Shown: in pieces, positions 8,134 through 18,570 of the stretch
How positions within the stretch are numbered: position 1 is the first letter of the stretch
Layout: each line of letters starts with the position of its first letter
Source: Parachlorella kessleri
Lineage: Eukaryota; Chlorophyta; Trebouxiophyceae; Chlorellales; Chlorellaceae
DNA length: 18,692 bases
Assembly (NCBI GenBank): GCA_001598975.1
Contig: BBXU01002737.1
Span: forward strand, 1 to 18,692
Direction of reading: 5' to 3'
Program-made: the position numbers and the translations under genes
The notes under the pieces: model-generated
The model's database searches: none
The model's input: the letters and a program-made list of their open reading frames with translations, nothing else
Told to the model about the DNA's origin: nothing

Positions 8134-11100
8134 CTAGGTCAGGTCCTCATCCTGCCCAGCCTCCTCTACTTCTTCCCCCTCCTCCCCTTCCTGGTCTCCA
8201 CCATCACTACCCCACCCCGTCTCCTCCTCCACCTGCTGCAGCACGCCTTGCACGCTGTCCTTCTCCATGCCGTGCGCGACGAGTAGCTGCACCAAGCGCT
8301 CCACCTGCAGGGGTGCAAGGTGTCACACAACTGCTGACAGCTCGATGGCTGCTACATGCTTTGCACACTGCCCTTCTCCAAGCTTTGCTAAACAAACACT
8401 CCAGTCAAACCTGCCCTGTAAAGCATGGCATGTTTCTTGACAAGGTCTAGACATGTGTAGAACCCGGCGCATCAATACAACAGCCAGCTCTGTGGTGCAG
8501 TTGTCTAGCCCCAAGCTGGGCTGCCTAGGGAGTCCCCAGACCTCCCGCTGTCTTGATTCCTTAGCATGTAAGTAACATAGCATGTAGCAGAAGCCGGACC
8601 TCCTGCACAGGGAGAGAGGATGGGGAAGTGGACACCATTTCAACTACCCACCTTTGCCTCCTCCTGGCCCAGGCTGGTCAGGCAGTCTGCCAGGCTCTCC
8701 TCATTGTCAGCGGCCTCAGCGCGCACAGCAGCCACCTCCTCCTCAAGGGCCTGCACGACAATGCATAAAGCTTTCAGAGGCATGTCAAAAGGCCTCACTG
8801 CTTTCGGCACCTTGTATGCACAGGACGGCCGCTTGGCTTGCACAGCGGCAACATGCACGGGGCGAAGAGGCCCAGCTGTGGGTGTGGCAGCATGAGCAGG
8901 GGCTACACAGCCTGCCATCCGCACCTGCAGGCGAGCCACCACCTCCGCGAGCTGCTGCTCCAGCTGCTGGGCCTGCTGCGTGCGCTCCGCCAGCTGAGCC
9001 TCAGCCGCCTCAGCAACAGCCAGCGCCTCGCTGAGGGCCGCCTCGTCCATGGCAGGCTCAGCAGCGGGCGCAGCAGGCACAGCACCGGCAGAGGTCAGGG
9101 CCTGCTGCAGGTTGTGGCGCTCAGCTTCCAAGGCAGCGATCCTGCACAGCAAACAAGGGAGTCACTGAGCCGCAGTGCAGTACAGCCACGGCACAGTGCC
9201 TAACAGACCCACAACACCTCCAAGGCACGCGGTGATCTGATGTCCCGATCTCAACTGGGAGAGCTTGGCCCTACGCACCGACAGCTTCCCAACTACCAAA
9301 CCCAATCATCTCAGTAGCCAGGCCGGCCTACTTTGGCTCCCTGCTAGTGGCACACCCTGTGGACTAAATCAGTAGCGCCTGTATGAACCTTTAGAGCCTC
9401 ACTACCCATAAGCCCCATGAACTGACAGGGAAAGGGCCCTCGGGACGCAGAGCTTGCCAATCAGCAGCACCATGCCACCAGTGCGCTGCCCTAAGTTCCT
9501 GCTAGATCAATGGACACCCAAAGCCAAACCCATAGCTGCCCCCCCACCTCTCTGCATCCTGCTGGCGCAGCTTCTTGGCCTTAACTAGCTGCAGCTTGAA
9601 CTTGCGCAGGTCCTCCTCACGCTGCCCGGCCGCCTCAGTGAGGGCGCCAACTTGGGCTTGCAGGGCTGCCAGCTCCTACAGCCAGGGCGCAAACATAGCA
9701 TACCAAATGCTTCACACCGTAGGACCTGCGCTGGCCCAGCAGCCTCAGTGAGGGAGCCAACTTCGGCTTCCAGGGCTGCCAGCTCCGGCAGCCCTGGCGT
9801 CTACCAACAATGATAACAATGATGATTTCTAAGCAAAGCGGTGAGGCAGGATCTTCCGCAGGTGCTGGCAGCGAATCCTTAGTTTGAAAAGGCACAGAGC
9901 GGTTCATCCGTGTAGCACAGGGATCACCAGGGGGTGTGGACCTAGCTATCCTAACAGGGACGCACACACAGACGTAGGGATGACTCGGGCAAGCAGGAGA
10001 TGTTGCCCTGTCAAAGCTGCCAGGGAAACAAAAGTGTGCATTGGCAGCAAGACGATCTGACAAGGCACACAATTTGGCAGTCAGCCATTCAGCGAGTGGC
10101 TACCTGACACAAGCCACGGCTGTACACAAAGACTGCATGTCGCTTGCAAAGCACTGCCCTTTACCCTCACCCTTCAACCAACAACGACACCTTTGGTGGG
10201 GTTGATGTCCCACTTTGCCATCTCAGGGCTGGCCCAGCCTATTCTCTATCGGCCACCTCCCTCCAAACCAGCAAATGCCGTAGGCACCCACCTCATGCAG
10301 CGCCAGTGATTCGGCTCCATTCTGCCCTCCAGGAGCCGCCACGTCATGCTGACGCAGCGTCGCCAGCTCAGCGGCAGCATGCTCCGCTGCGCCAGGGGCC
10401 TGCTGCGCCAGCTGCTGCTGGGTGATCAGTAGCTGCTGGTCACGGTCTTGCACAAGCGACTCCAGAAGCTCAACATTCTCCTGTGCAGGTGGCATGAGAA
10501 TGGCGATGAGCAGAAGTGCAGCAACAAGCGATTGCCTCTCTACCTGTTGGGACCTGATGGGGCGAACCACGGCGACCCCAATGTCAGCCGTGTTGACACC
10601 CACCACAACAACGGTGCACGCAATTTATACGCACAGCTAGAGTGCTGCCATCCCACCCTGCTTGCAAGAAACCTCACCTGCAGGGCGCCTATGGATGCCT
10701 CCTGCTGCTCCAGCAGCTGCCGCAGTGCCTGGACCTCAGCATGGGTATCTGCAGCGGGCTGCACATCCCCGGTCTGTGCCGCCGTGGCCGCCAGCTGGCG
10801 ATGCAGCTCTGCCAGCTCAGCGTCACGCTGTGCCAGCAGCGCGGCAGCGTCAGCCGCAGCTTGCTGCTGCTCCGCCAGCTGTTGCGCCAGCGCCTCCACC
10901 TCAGCCGCCTCCACCTCAGCGGCCTGCTCAGCATGCTGTGCAGCGACTGGCTCTGCCTCCAGAGCAGCGAGCAGCTGCTGCCGTAGCGCCTCAACCTCTT
11001 CCTCCAGTGCTGCTGTGCGCGCTGCGCTGGCCTGGGCGCTGGCCAGCTGGGCATGAAGGGCATCCAGCTCAGCGCCCAGCTGGGATTCCTTGGAGGTGCT

Positions 11101-14100
11101 GCCTTCCAGCTGAGCCCTACAGAGATCTCAGAACACTTTTTCAGATTTTTCATCAGATTCCTTCTGGCTCCTGAAACCACCACAGGAAGGAAATGCAGCA
11201 CCCAAGCTGCACTCCAAGTCAGCCTACATGCCCTATCGGGTTACACTGTTCCATTTATAGGCAAGCATATATAGTTGCTCACCGGCACACAGGGAGATTT
11301 GCCACATATTGTCCTTACGATGCACTTGGGAACACGGCTGCTGAGGGTAATCGCCTGAACTTGCATTGCTGACAGCATCAAGCATCATGTTAGAACGCCA
11401 CAGCAACTAATGGGTACAGCTCACCTGGCGGCTGCAAGTGCTGCCTGGGTAGCAACAAGCTGCTGCCGCAGATGCTCAAGCTCAAGCGCGACAGCCTGCA
11501 AGCCAGCATCCACAGCAGCACAACGTTGGGGCCAGCCCAGCAGAGCAGCCCAATGTAGGATCCCCTTCTAAAAAACGAATGGGAGCTCAGCCACGCTTGA
11601 TGAATTTCTGTGTGAAGAAGTAGCACGTATCGCAGCCCACGCATCACTGAGCTATGGCAACAGGGTCAGCGAGCCCGTACCATGCTCCAACATCCACTCA
11701 TGCTGTACAACATACAGACCTGCGTGTCGCCCGCTGCCTCCAGCCTGGATCGCAGCTCTGCCACTTCCACGTTGGCCTGCTCCAAGTCTTCCTGCACGGA
11801 TAGGCAGAGAGCAAGCGGGCTTCACGACGGCTTCACACAAGAGTGTACAGCAGCCCCCACCTCCACAGTGCTGATGCAACAAGTCTTATGTCAGAAGGCA
11901 CCCTCGGCTCCTGGGGGCGCCTGTTCAGAGTCCGGGATGTGCACAAGGTCCTTCAAGACTACAGTGCTGCACTCCTCAGCGTCTGATTCCAAACAATTGA
12001 CGGGAAGATTTGACGGGAAGAAGCCCCGAAAATCTGAGCTCCAGCAACCTCCGTGACCATCACCTTCTCCACCACCAGTAGTGTACCACAAACAGTACCC
12101 CGTGCGGCTCCATGATCAGTAAAGTTTACCAAAGCCAGTACCAACTCACGAGTCATCCCACCTGCTTGGCCGCCACCAGGACTCCATGACCTTGAACTTT
12201 TCCAGGACCAGCAGTTTATATTGGGATCAGTTATTGATTAAGTAATTAAACCCACTAGCCACCCCACCTGCTTGGTTTCCAGCAGCTCCATGATCTTGAG
12301 GTTCTCGCTGTCAAGGTCCTGCAGGTGCTGCAGAGACACACACCCAGGGCAGCATGAGAGGTTAACATTACCTTCCAAAAAGTATTTATCATGAGCGCAG
12401 CAGTTGAGACACACCAGCGGACACTTACAACAAAGCACTGGCTGGGCTGGCCCATGCTGTGTCCACCCCTTTGCTTTGCACGGCAACACAATGGGCGAGT
12501 TCAAACGTATGGAGCCGACACCCTGCGACTGAATGCAACATTGAGCTGCAGTGATGCGTCCTGATGGGTTGTAAAATCCCCCCTACCTTGGCATGAGACT
12601 CCTGAAGGTCAGCTAGCTGCTGGCCCAAGGACTCCGCTTCGCTGAGCCGTGCTGCAGCTGCCTCCTCCGCCGCTGCCAGCTGCTGCCGCAGAGACGCCGC
12701 TTCTGCTGCCGCCTGCTGCTGCTCCTCCAGCTGCTGTGCCTGCTGCGCCAGCTGGGCCCGCAACCCCTCCAGCTCAGCAGCGCCACTGGCGAATTCCTGC
12801 GCCTCAGCCAGCTGCTGCCGCAGAGATGCCAGCTCAGATTCTCGCTGACTCAGCACCTCCAGGGCATCTGCTGCTGCCTCGCGCTGCGCTTCCAGGTGCT
12901 CTGCCTGCTCTGCCAGCTGCTCACGGACCGCCTCCACCTCAGCACTGTCACCGCTGCCCGCCTGGGCCGCAGAAGCCAGCTGCTCCTGCAGACAAACACA
13001 ACATATTAACAGATAGCTTGCTGCCTCCTTGGCTGGAACGTGCTGCTGCAAGCGGGAACGAAGTGTACCACACTTCAGTGGTGCTTGGTCACATGTGCTC
13101 CCGCTTGCACCCACATCACCAGAACTGCTGCCCACCGCGGTGCAGCAGCCTCACTGCTGTGCAAGTAGCCCAGAGGAGTGACTTAAGCCACACCTGCAGA
13201 GCTGCCAGCTCCTCATCCCGCTGTGACAGCAGTGCCGCTGCGTCCGCGGCCACCTGCTGCTGCACTTCCAGCTGCTCTGCCTGCTGCGCCAGCTGGGCCC
13301 TCAGCGTCGCCAGCTCAGCAGCATGGCCGCTGCCGGCCTGGGTCGCTTCCGCCAGCTGTTGCTGCAGTTCTTCAAGTTCAGCACCCAGCTGCGCTGTGCG
13401 CGCTGAGCTGGTCTCAGCAGCTGCTGCGGCCTGCTCCTGGGCAGCTGCGAGCTGCTGCGAGAGGGCCGCGATCTGGGCGTCCTTCTCGGCAGCAGTGGCC
13501 GCATCAGCAGCGGCTGCAGCCTCCAACTGTGCCTCCTGCAAGCCAGGCAATCCCACACACTAGGCTTCCTCAATAGCACGACTACATGCTTGCCCTCTGG
13601 CACTTGACGCGCCTCGCTGTAATATCATCTAATCCACAATCCCCACTGCCACAAGCGGCCAGTGGCATGTGAAGCCCGCTTGCTACACAGAAGGCCACTC
13701 CAACCGCCTTACTGAGTACGCTGCCGGCACATGGCACTGCACACCTGTTGCAAGTCTGCCTTCTGCCAGCTGCCGCGTCAGCTAAAACCAGGATAAGAAT
13801 AAGGTCCAGAACCCTACCTGCTGTTGCAGCGCTTCGGTCGTCCGCTGCAGCTCCTCCCTAGCCTCTGTCAGCTGCTGTGCCAGCTCTTGGACCTGCGCTT
13901 CCTTCTCAGCAGCGTTGGCGGCGTCGGCAGCTGCAGCCTCCTCCAGTTGAGACTCCTGAATGTCACAGGAGAGACACAAGTGCTTGGCACAGGCTACTTT
14001 GACTTTATCATCTTTGCCCCTGCTGCCTGGGTCGGCGCGGCAGCTACTTTGCCGGCCCGCAGGGGGTACAGGTGGGACGGCCTGTGCGTTGGGAGTTGCA

Positions 14101-17100
14101 CACACAAACTCATCTGCATACGCGATTGCTTCCCAGTCTGCTGGGCATACCAGCAAACAACAGAAGGGGTCGTAAGGCGTGGGGTGCACGCACCTGCTGC
14201 TGCAGCGCGTCTGCCGCTTCAAGGATCTGCTGCTGGGCCTCTCGAAGCTGCTGGCGCAGCTCGTCAACTTCACCCTCCACTGCCTGCATGGCACATGGGC
14301 ATGGGCTCCGCCACCCAAGCCCTTGTAGCCTACTCAAGCCCCCCATCGCGATGCTGTTGGCCCCGCTCTGCCACCTCAGCCCCAACAGCATGGCTGGTAA
14401 AGCACAGCCAACAAGTTGCGGCCACGCTTCACAAGACACCACCCAAGCCTGAGCACTACCATCCAAGGCAACAGCAAGGTGAGAGCTGCCAGCTGCCAAC
14501 AGTGCTGACGGGGGCAAGACCGAGAGAGCAATGCAGACCTCAGACCCACCCGCAGAGACTGCACGTCTGCAGCAGTTCGCTCCAGCCGCCGCTGCAGAGC
14601 AGCCATGTCGGCTTCTCGCTGACTCAGCACCTCCATGGCGTCCGCGGCCGCCTGCTGCTGCTCCTCCAGCTGCTCTGCCTGCTGCGCCAGCTGGGCTCTC
14701 AACGTCTCCAGCTCAGCAGCGTGACCGCTGCCTTCCTGGGCTGCCGTCGTCAGCTGCTGCCGCAGGGAGGACACCTCCTCCTCTCGTTGGCTAAGTATCT
14801 CCAGGGCATCTGCTGCTGCCTCACGCTGCGCTTCGAGCTGCTCTTGGAGGCTCTCCAGCTGCTCCGCCTGCTGTGCCGTCTGAGTCGCGGCCGAAAGCTT
14901 TTCCTGCGCAGATGGCATTACGTGCTCCTTAGTCCGTCTCCCCTCCCATGCCAAGCGGGCAAACAGCGCAGCACAACACTGACCACAACAATCTGTGGTG
15001 CGAGACCACTGCAAAGCCTGCGTCACTCAGGAGCTTTTGCGCTTTGAGCTAAAGCTGCGAGGCCAGGCGCAGGTGGCTACGCGCGAGTGGCTGGCAAAGG
15101 CCAGCCAGGCTCCTGGAGGGGAGCCATGTTCCTAAAGCGGCCATACAGCCCATATGGACAAAGTCTAGAGCTGCACTCTATGCGCCATCATCCTTTCGCT
15201 CGCTAATACCTGCAATGCTTGCATCTCGCCCTCCCTCTCAGCCAGCAAAGCCTGGGCATCTGCTGCCGCCGCCTGCTGCTCCACCAGCTGCTGTGCCCGC
15301 TGCGCCAGCTGGCCCTGTAGCGCCTCCAGCTCAGCAGCATACTCGTCTGACCTGGACTGCCAGCTCAGCGCTGCACTCGCCAGCTGTGCACGCAGCTGCT
15401 CCACTTCGGCCTCCCTGCGAGCTAGTGTTGCAAGGCTGCTGGCAGCCAGCTGCTGCCGCAGCGCTGCCAGCTCAGCAGCGTGCTCCTCAGCATGCAGGGC
15501 ATCCGCCTCAGCAGCATGGGCTAGTTGCACTCTCAGCAGCTCCATCTCTGCGTCCCTCTCTCCCAGCAAACCCTGGGCGCCCGCTGCTGCCTGCTGCTGC
15601 TCCGCCAGCTGCTCTCTTAGCGCTTCCAGCTCAGCAGCAGACTCGTTGCCTGCAGCAAGGGAACTCCTCGCAGCCGCCAGCTGCTCTCTCAAGGAAGCTA
15701 GCTCCTGATCCCGCTCGCTTAGCAGCGCCAGCGCGTCTGCCGCTGCGCCCTGCTGGGCCTCTAAATGCTCCGCCTGCTGCGCCAGCTGTTCCCTCAGCGC
15801 CTCCAGCTCAGCATCTGCAGCACCCTCAGCGGGCGCAGCAGCGGATGCAAGCTGCTGCTGCTCTGCCAGCTGCTGCTGCGCGGCTGCCAGCTGCTCCTTG
15901 AGGGAGTGGATCTCGGCATCCTTGGCGGTATCAGTGCCCTGACCCTGGGACTGCTGGAGCATCTGTACGGAGGGAGCAAGCAAGAGTGAGACTCATGCTG
16001 AAGAGGCAGGGCAATTGTTGGCAACGAGGCAGGGCAGCTGTTGGAAAGAGCGGCACATGTGGTCAACTTCGTGGTGCCCAGCCACACACTTGGCCTTCAA
16101 TGTCCCGAAAGGCCCACTATCGGGGAACCTGCATCACCGCTGCGCACGTTTGATGGACACCCGGGACATCCAGGGCCCTTTTGCAACTGTGTCATTACTA
16201 CTACCACAACCCCTCCACATTTGCACAACGTGCCTGGATCTTCTTCTTTGCCACCACAAACTTTTTCTCCAGCTCCTTCACCCTCCCACACACCCTCTCC
16301 AGCTCGGCATCCTTGGCGGCAGCCGCTGCCTGCAAAGCATTTTGGTCCAGCTTTTCTGCTGGTTCCATGGTAGTAAAGCATGTCACAAATGCAAGCCTAG
16401 GTGGCAGTGGAGGGGCCATATCAGGGATGTTGGTAGCCCTAAACACAGCCTTCTACGCTGCCATATGACACTAGGCATGACATAAAGCAGAATTCAAATA
16501 CAAACCTCACTGCTGAGCCAACCTTGTAACATGCCAGCAAGCCACCTACCTCAGCATCCTGCCTCGCTTGCTCCGCCTGCTGTGCCTGCTGTGTCTGCTC
16601 TGTCAGCTGCTGCTCCAGCTGGCCCCTGACAAGCTGCAGCTCAGAGTCCTTTTCCAGGAGAACAGCCTGCACCGATGCCTGCAGTGAACATGACAAAGGG
16701 TTGACACCCGGTTGACACACTATTGCTAATGTCAGCCAGCTGGAAGCGTGTACTTCATCTTCCTCAAACCGTACGGCTTGCACCGAGGCCTGCAGCATTC
16801 ATGACGAAGGGCTGACACCAGGTTGACACCAGCATGACACAGCTCGTCGCTTGGATGCCAACCGCATAAAAGCGCAGAAAGTGGTCCCAGGAGCAGGGCT
16901 GACGCTGGTTCCTGCCGGGGTGACGTATCATACGATGATACCCCATGCACAAATTTACTGAGAATCTTGAAGGGGTATAGTCCCATTGGTTAACATGATG
17001 TCATGGAGGTGCATGTGGATAGCTCACTTACTTGCAAAATGTCATATGGGTTTATTCAAGAGACCGATGCGCCCTCCAGCCGCCTTCCACACACAACCAA

Positions 17101-18570
17101 ACTGCCCTTAGAAGCAAGCTCTGACAGACCACAGCCTTCCACATGCACCACTGCATCCTACACCACCTCCTCTCTTGAACCTTCCCATTTTTATGGTTCC
17201 CCTGGCTGTTCTCATGCGTGCCAGGCCAACACCTGTCTTGTGGCTCACCTGGACCTTGGTCTTCACATCCATGAGCGCACCCTGGATCCGATCCTGGGCA
17301 TCCTGCTGTGCAGCTTCCAGCGCAGCCTCGGACTCCTGTAGGGGAAATGGGGGGTGATGTTTGCACTGCCATGACCAAATTAATCCACAGCCTCAGGCAA
17401 CAATCGAACCACGGCTCTTGTAGAGGAGTCGCCTCTTCAGGTAACAGACAATCCCTGGCATTGTGCAGCAGCAAGCTTCCACCAAAACACCCTGGGTTTA
17501 GATGTCACCTCTGTTGTCAGACAACCTAGCAGTCTTGCAATGCAGCAAAGTCACGCCCCACGGGTGACAAGCTAATATAGGTAGGGGTCACGCCCCACGC
17601 GGGTGCTGCTGTGCCAGCGCTATGCCATGTCATGGTCCAGCTCAGCAGCCTGGTCCGCACAGAAAAGGGCCTGGTTCAACCCTGGGCCCTCCTCTCAGAC
17701 AAAGTCACCTGCAGGCGCTGCTCCGCCAGCGCCAGCGCCTCGCTGCGCTGTGCCAGCTGGCGGTCCAGCTCAGCGGCCCTCCCCGCCTCGGCCCGCAGGG
17801 CGGCGACCGCCTCATCCTTCATTTCTACCTGCAGCAGGGCGTCCTCGAGCTGGGAGGACTTGTCGTCGAGGGCGGCCTGCAGGGAGGGCTTAGTCACCTT
17901 GGTTAGTCACAACTACATGCTAGCTGGGAGGACTTGTCGTTGAGGGCGGCCTGCAGGGGAGGGGTTAGTCGCCTTGGTTAGTCACATTTGCATGCCAGCT
18001 GGGAGGACTTGTCGTCGAGGGCGGCCTTCAGGGGAGGGTTTAGTCGCCTTGGTTAGTCACATTTGCATGCCAGCTGGGAGGACTTGTCGTCGAGGGCGGC
18101 CTTCAGGGGAGGGTTTAGTCGCCTTGGTTAGTCACAACTGCATGCCAGCTGGGAGGACTTGTCGTCGAGGGCGGCCTGCAGGGGAGGGTTTAGTCACCTT
18201 GGTTAGTCGAGTTGCATGCCAGCTGCAGAGGAGCAGACACAAGCAGCACCCGCAACATCGGGGCAATGCCTGACTGCACAGGCGTGCTGTCCAGAGGCAT
18301 TTTATAAATGCCCCGGGGGCAGATTGGAATGGTGCTGGGAGGTCCCAGTTTGATTGCCCGGTGTATTTCTGGCTACGCCCCACGGCTGCGGGTCACAACC
18401 TCCAAGCACGCATGGTCATCACCTGACTCCACCCTGTAAACTGCCACCCTTACCTTGGCTTCATCCAGCTCTGCTTGCAGCCGAGCCGCCGTCCCCGCCT
18501 CTGCCTGCTGGCTACGGGCCTGCTCCAGCAGGCGGGCCATGCCCTCGCACTTGGCCTCCAAGGAGCGGAC
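8134..18570 (-). CDS. Very long Ala/Gln-rich coiled-coil protein, C-terminal 1372 aa visible, at least 20 exons, 5' end outside the window
   Basis: Exons, 5' to 3': 18570-18454, 17876-17709, 17335-17249, 16678-16550, 16329-16234, 15962-15210, 14903-14550, 14283-14194, 13955-13818, 13535-13194, 12985-12587, 12327-12268, 11791-11720, 11495-11425, 11116-10678, 10480-10292, 9675-9548, 9141-8925, 8750-8652, 8304-8134 (TAG 8136-8134). All joins keep frame: 17 introns are phase 0 and two (11117-11424, 9142-9547) phase 2. The product is nearly all heptad-like coiled coil rich in Leu, Ala, Gln and Glu, with a ~48-residue repeat (AELEALRxQLAQQAEQLE, then QQxAAADALxxLSQR). Two basic stretches (ELEKKFVVAKKKIQ in exon 5; LRKFKLQLVKAKKLRQQ in exon 17) break the pattern, and the last ~30 residues are strongly acidic, ending DEDLT. 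No GRIP, kinesin or other named domain is visible. A golgin-like, nuclear-pore or centrosomal/basal-body scaffold are all possible; function is unassigned. An optional 12-codon exon at 16789-16754 is described separately. Confidence 0.83.
9742..9800 (-). repeat. Decayed duplicate of the start of exon 17 (coiled-coil gene)
   Basis: The segment repeats 9632-9690 at an offset of 110 bp with about 85-90% identity by eye. It covers the first ~18 codons of exon 17 and the end of the preceding intron. Read on the minus strand the copy still encodes ELAALEAEVGSLTEAAG, but the acceptor TAG|GAG of the parent has become CCG|GAG, so it should no longer be spliced in. It lies in the 616-bp intron between exons 16 and 17. 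Confidence 0.75.
12157..12220 (-). repeat. Decayed duplicate of exon 12 (coiled-coil gene)
   Basis: On the plus strand the block starting CCCACCTGCTTGG at ~12158 resembles the exon 12 block starting with the same bases at ~12264, offset about 106 bp. The copy retains the donor (AAGCAG|GTGGGA) and the TCAAGGTCATGGAG core, but has a two-base insertion that breaks the frame and no good acceptor. It lies in the intron after its parent exon, unlike the other three duplicates. Confidence 0.6.
15088..15107. repeat. Perfect 8-bp inverted repeat with tetraloop inside an intron
   Basis: TGGCTGGC (15088-15095) pairs with GCCAGCCA (15100-15107) across the four-base loop AAAG. It lies in the intron between exons 6 and 7 of the coiled-coil gene and would form a stable hairpin in the pre-mRNA. 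There is no recognisable RNA gene around it. Confidence 0.5.
15963..16233 (-). other. GC-AG intron (between exons 5 and 6 of the coiled-coil gene)
   Basis: Exon 5 ends AAGATCCAG and the intron begins GCACGT; the acceptor is CCGTACAG. The phase 0 join leads into MLQQSQGQG. The nearest GT, four bases on, would shift frame against exon 6. The same donor hexamer GCACGT is seen in intron 5 of the F-box gene. Confidence 0.65.
16754..16789 (-). repeat. Tandem duplicate of the start of exon 4, possible extra 12-codon exon (coiled-coil gene)
   Basis: Exon 4 starts ASVQAVLLEKDSEL at 16678; 111 bp upstream in the transcript an acceptor CTGCAG is followed by ASVQAVRFEEDE and a possible donor GAA|GTACAC. 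The upstream intron sequence is duplicated too, including GGTTGACACC-type repeats near 16700-16720 and 16815-16835. The copy keeps acceptor, frame and phase 0, so it could be a used or alternative exon adding 12 residues. The stretch between the copies also lacks stop codons in this frame, so retention would stay open. Confidence 0.65.
17848..18220 (-). repeat. Five-copy ~75-bp minisatellite spanning a splice acceptor of the coiled-coil gene
   Basis: Direct tandem copies lie at 17848-17921, 17922-17996, 17997-18071, 18072-18146 and 18147-18220 (74, 75, 75, 75 and 74 bp). Each holds the first ~29 bases of exon 2 (GCCGCCCTCGACGACAAG on the coding strand) plus the intron sequence just before it. 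The 17848 copy contains the real exon start, which continues into coding sequence. In the other four the exon-like part runs into GGCATGCA and stops soon after. Copies 2 and 5 keep a CTGCAG acceptor; copies 3 and 4 read CTGAAG. Confidence 0.92.

Noticed and set aside
12649..13563. Plus-strand Ala/Ser/Cys/Pro-rich frame as a secreted or structural protein
   Set aside because: Antisense to exons 10 and 11 of the coiled-coil gene, crossing their intron; composition is explained by the repeats on the other strand.
13824..15047. Long plus-strand open frame (about 407 codons)
   Set aside because: Antisense shadow of Gln/Ala/Leu-rich coiled-coil exons; CAG/CTG-rich DNA gives long open frames in several phases.
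17848..18220. CRISPR-like repeat array
   Set aside because: The copies are ~75-bp direct tandem repeats with no unique spacers, and they overlap a splice acceptor of a eukaryotic gene.
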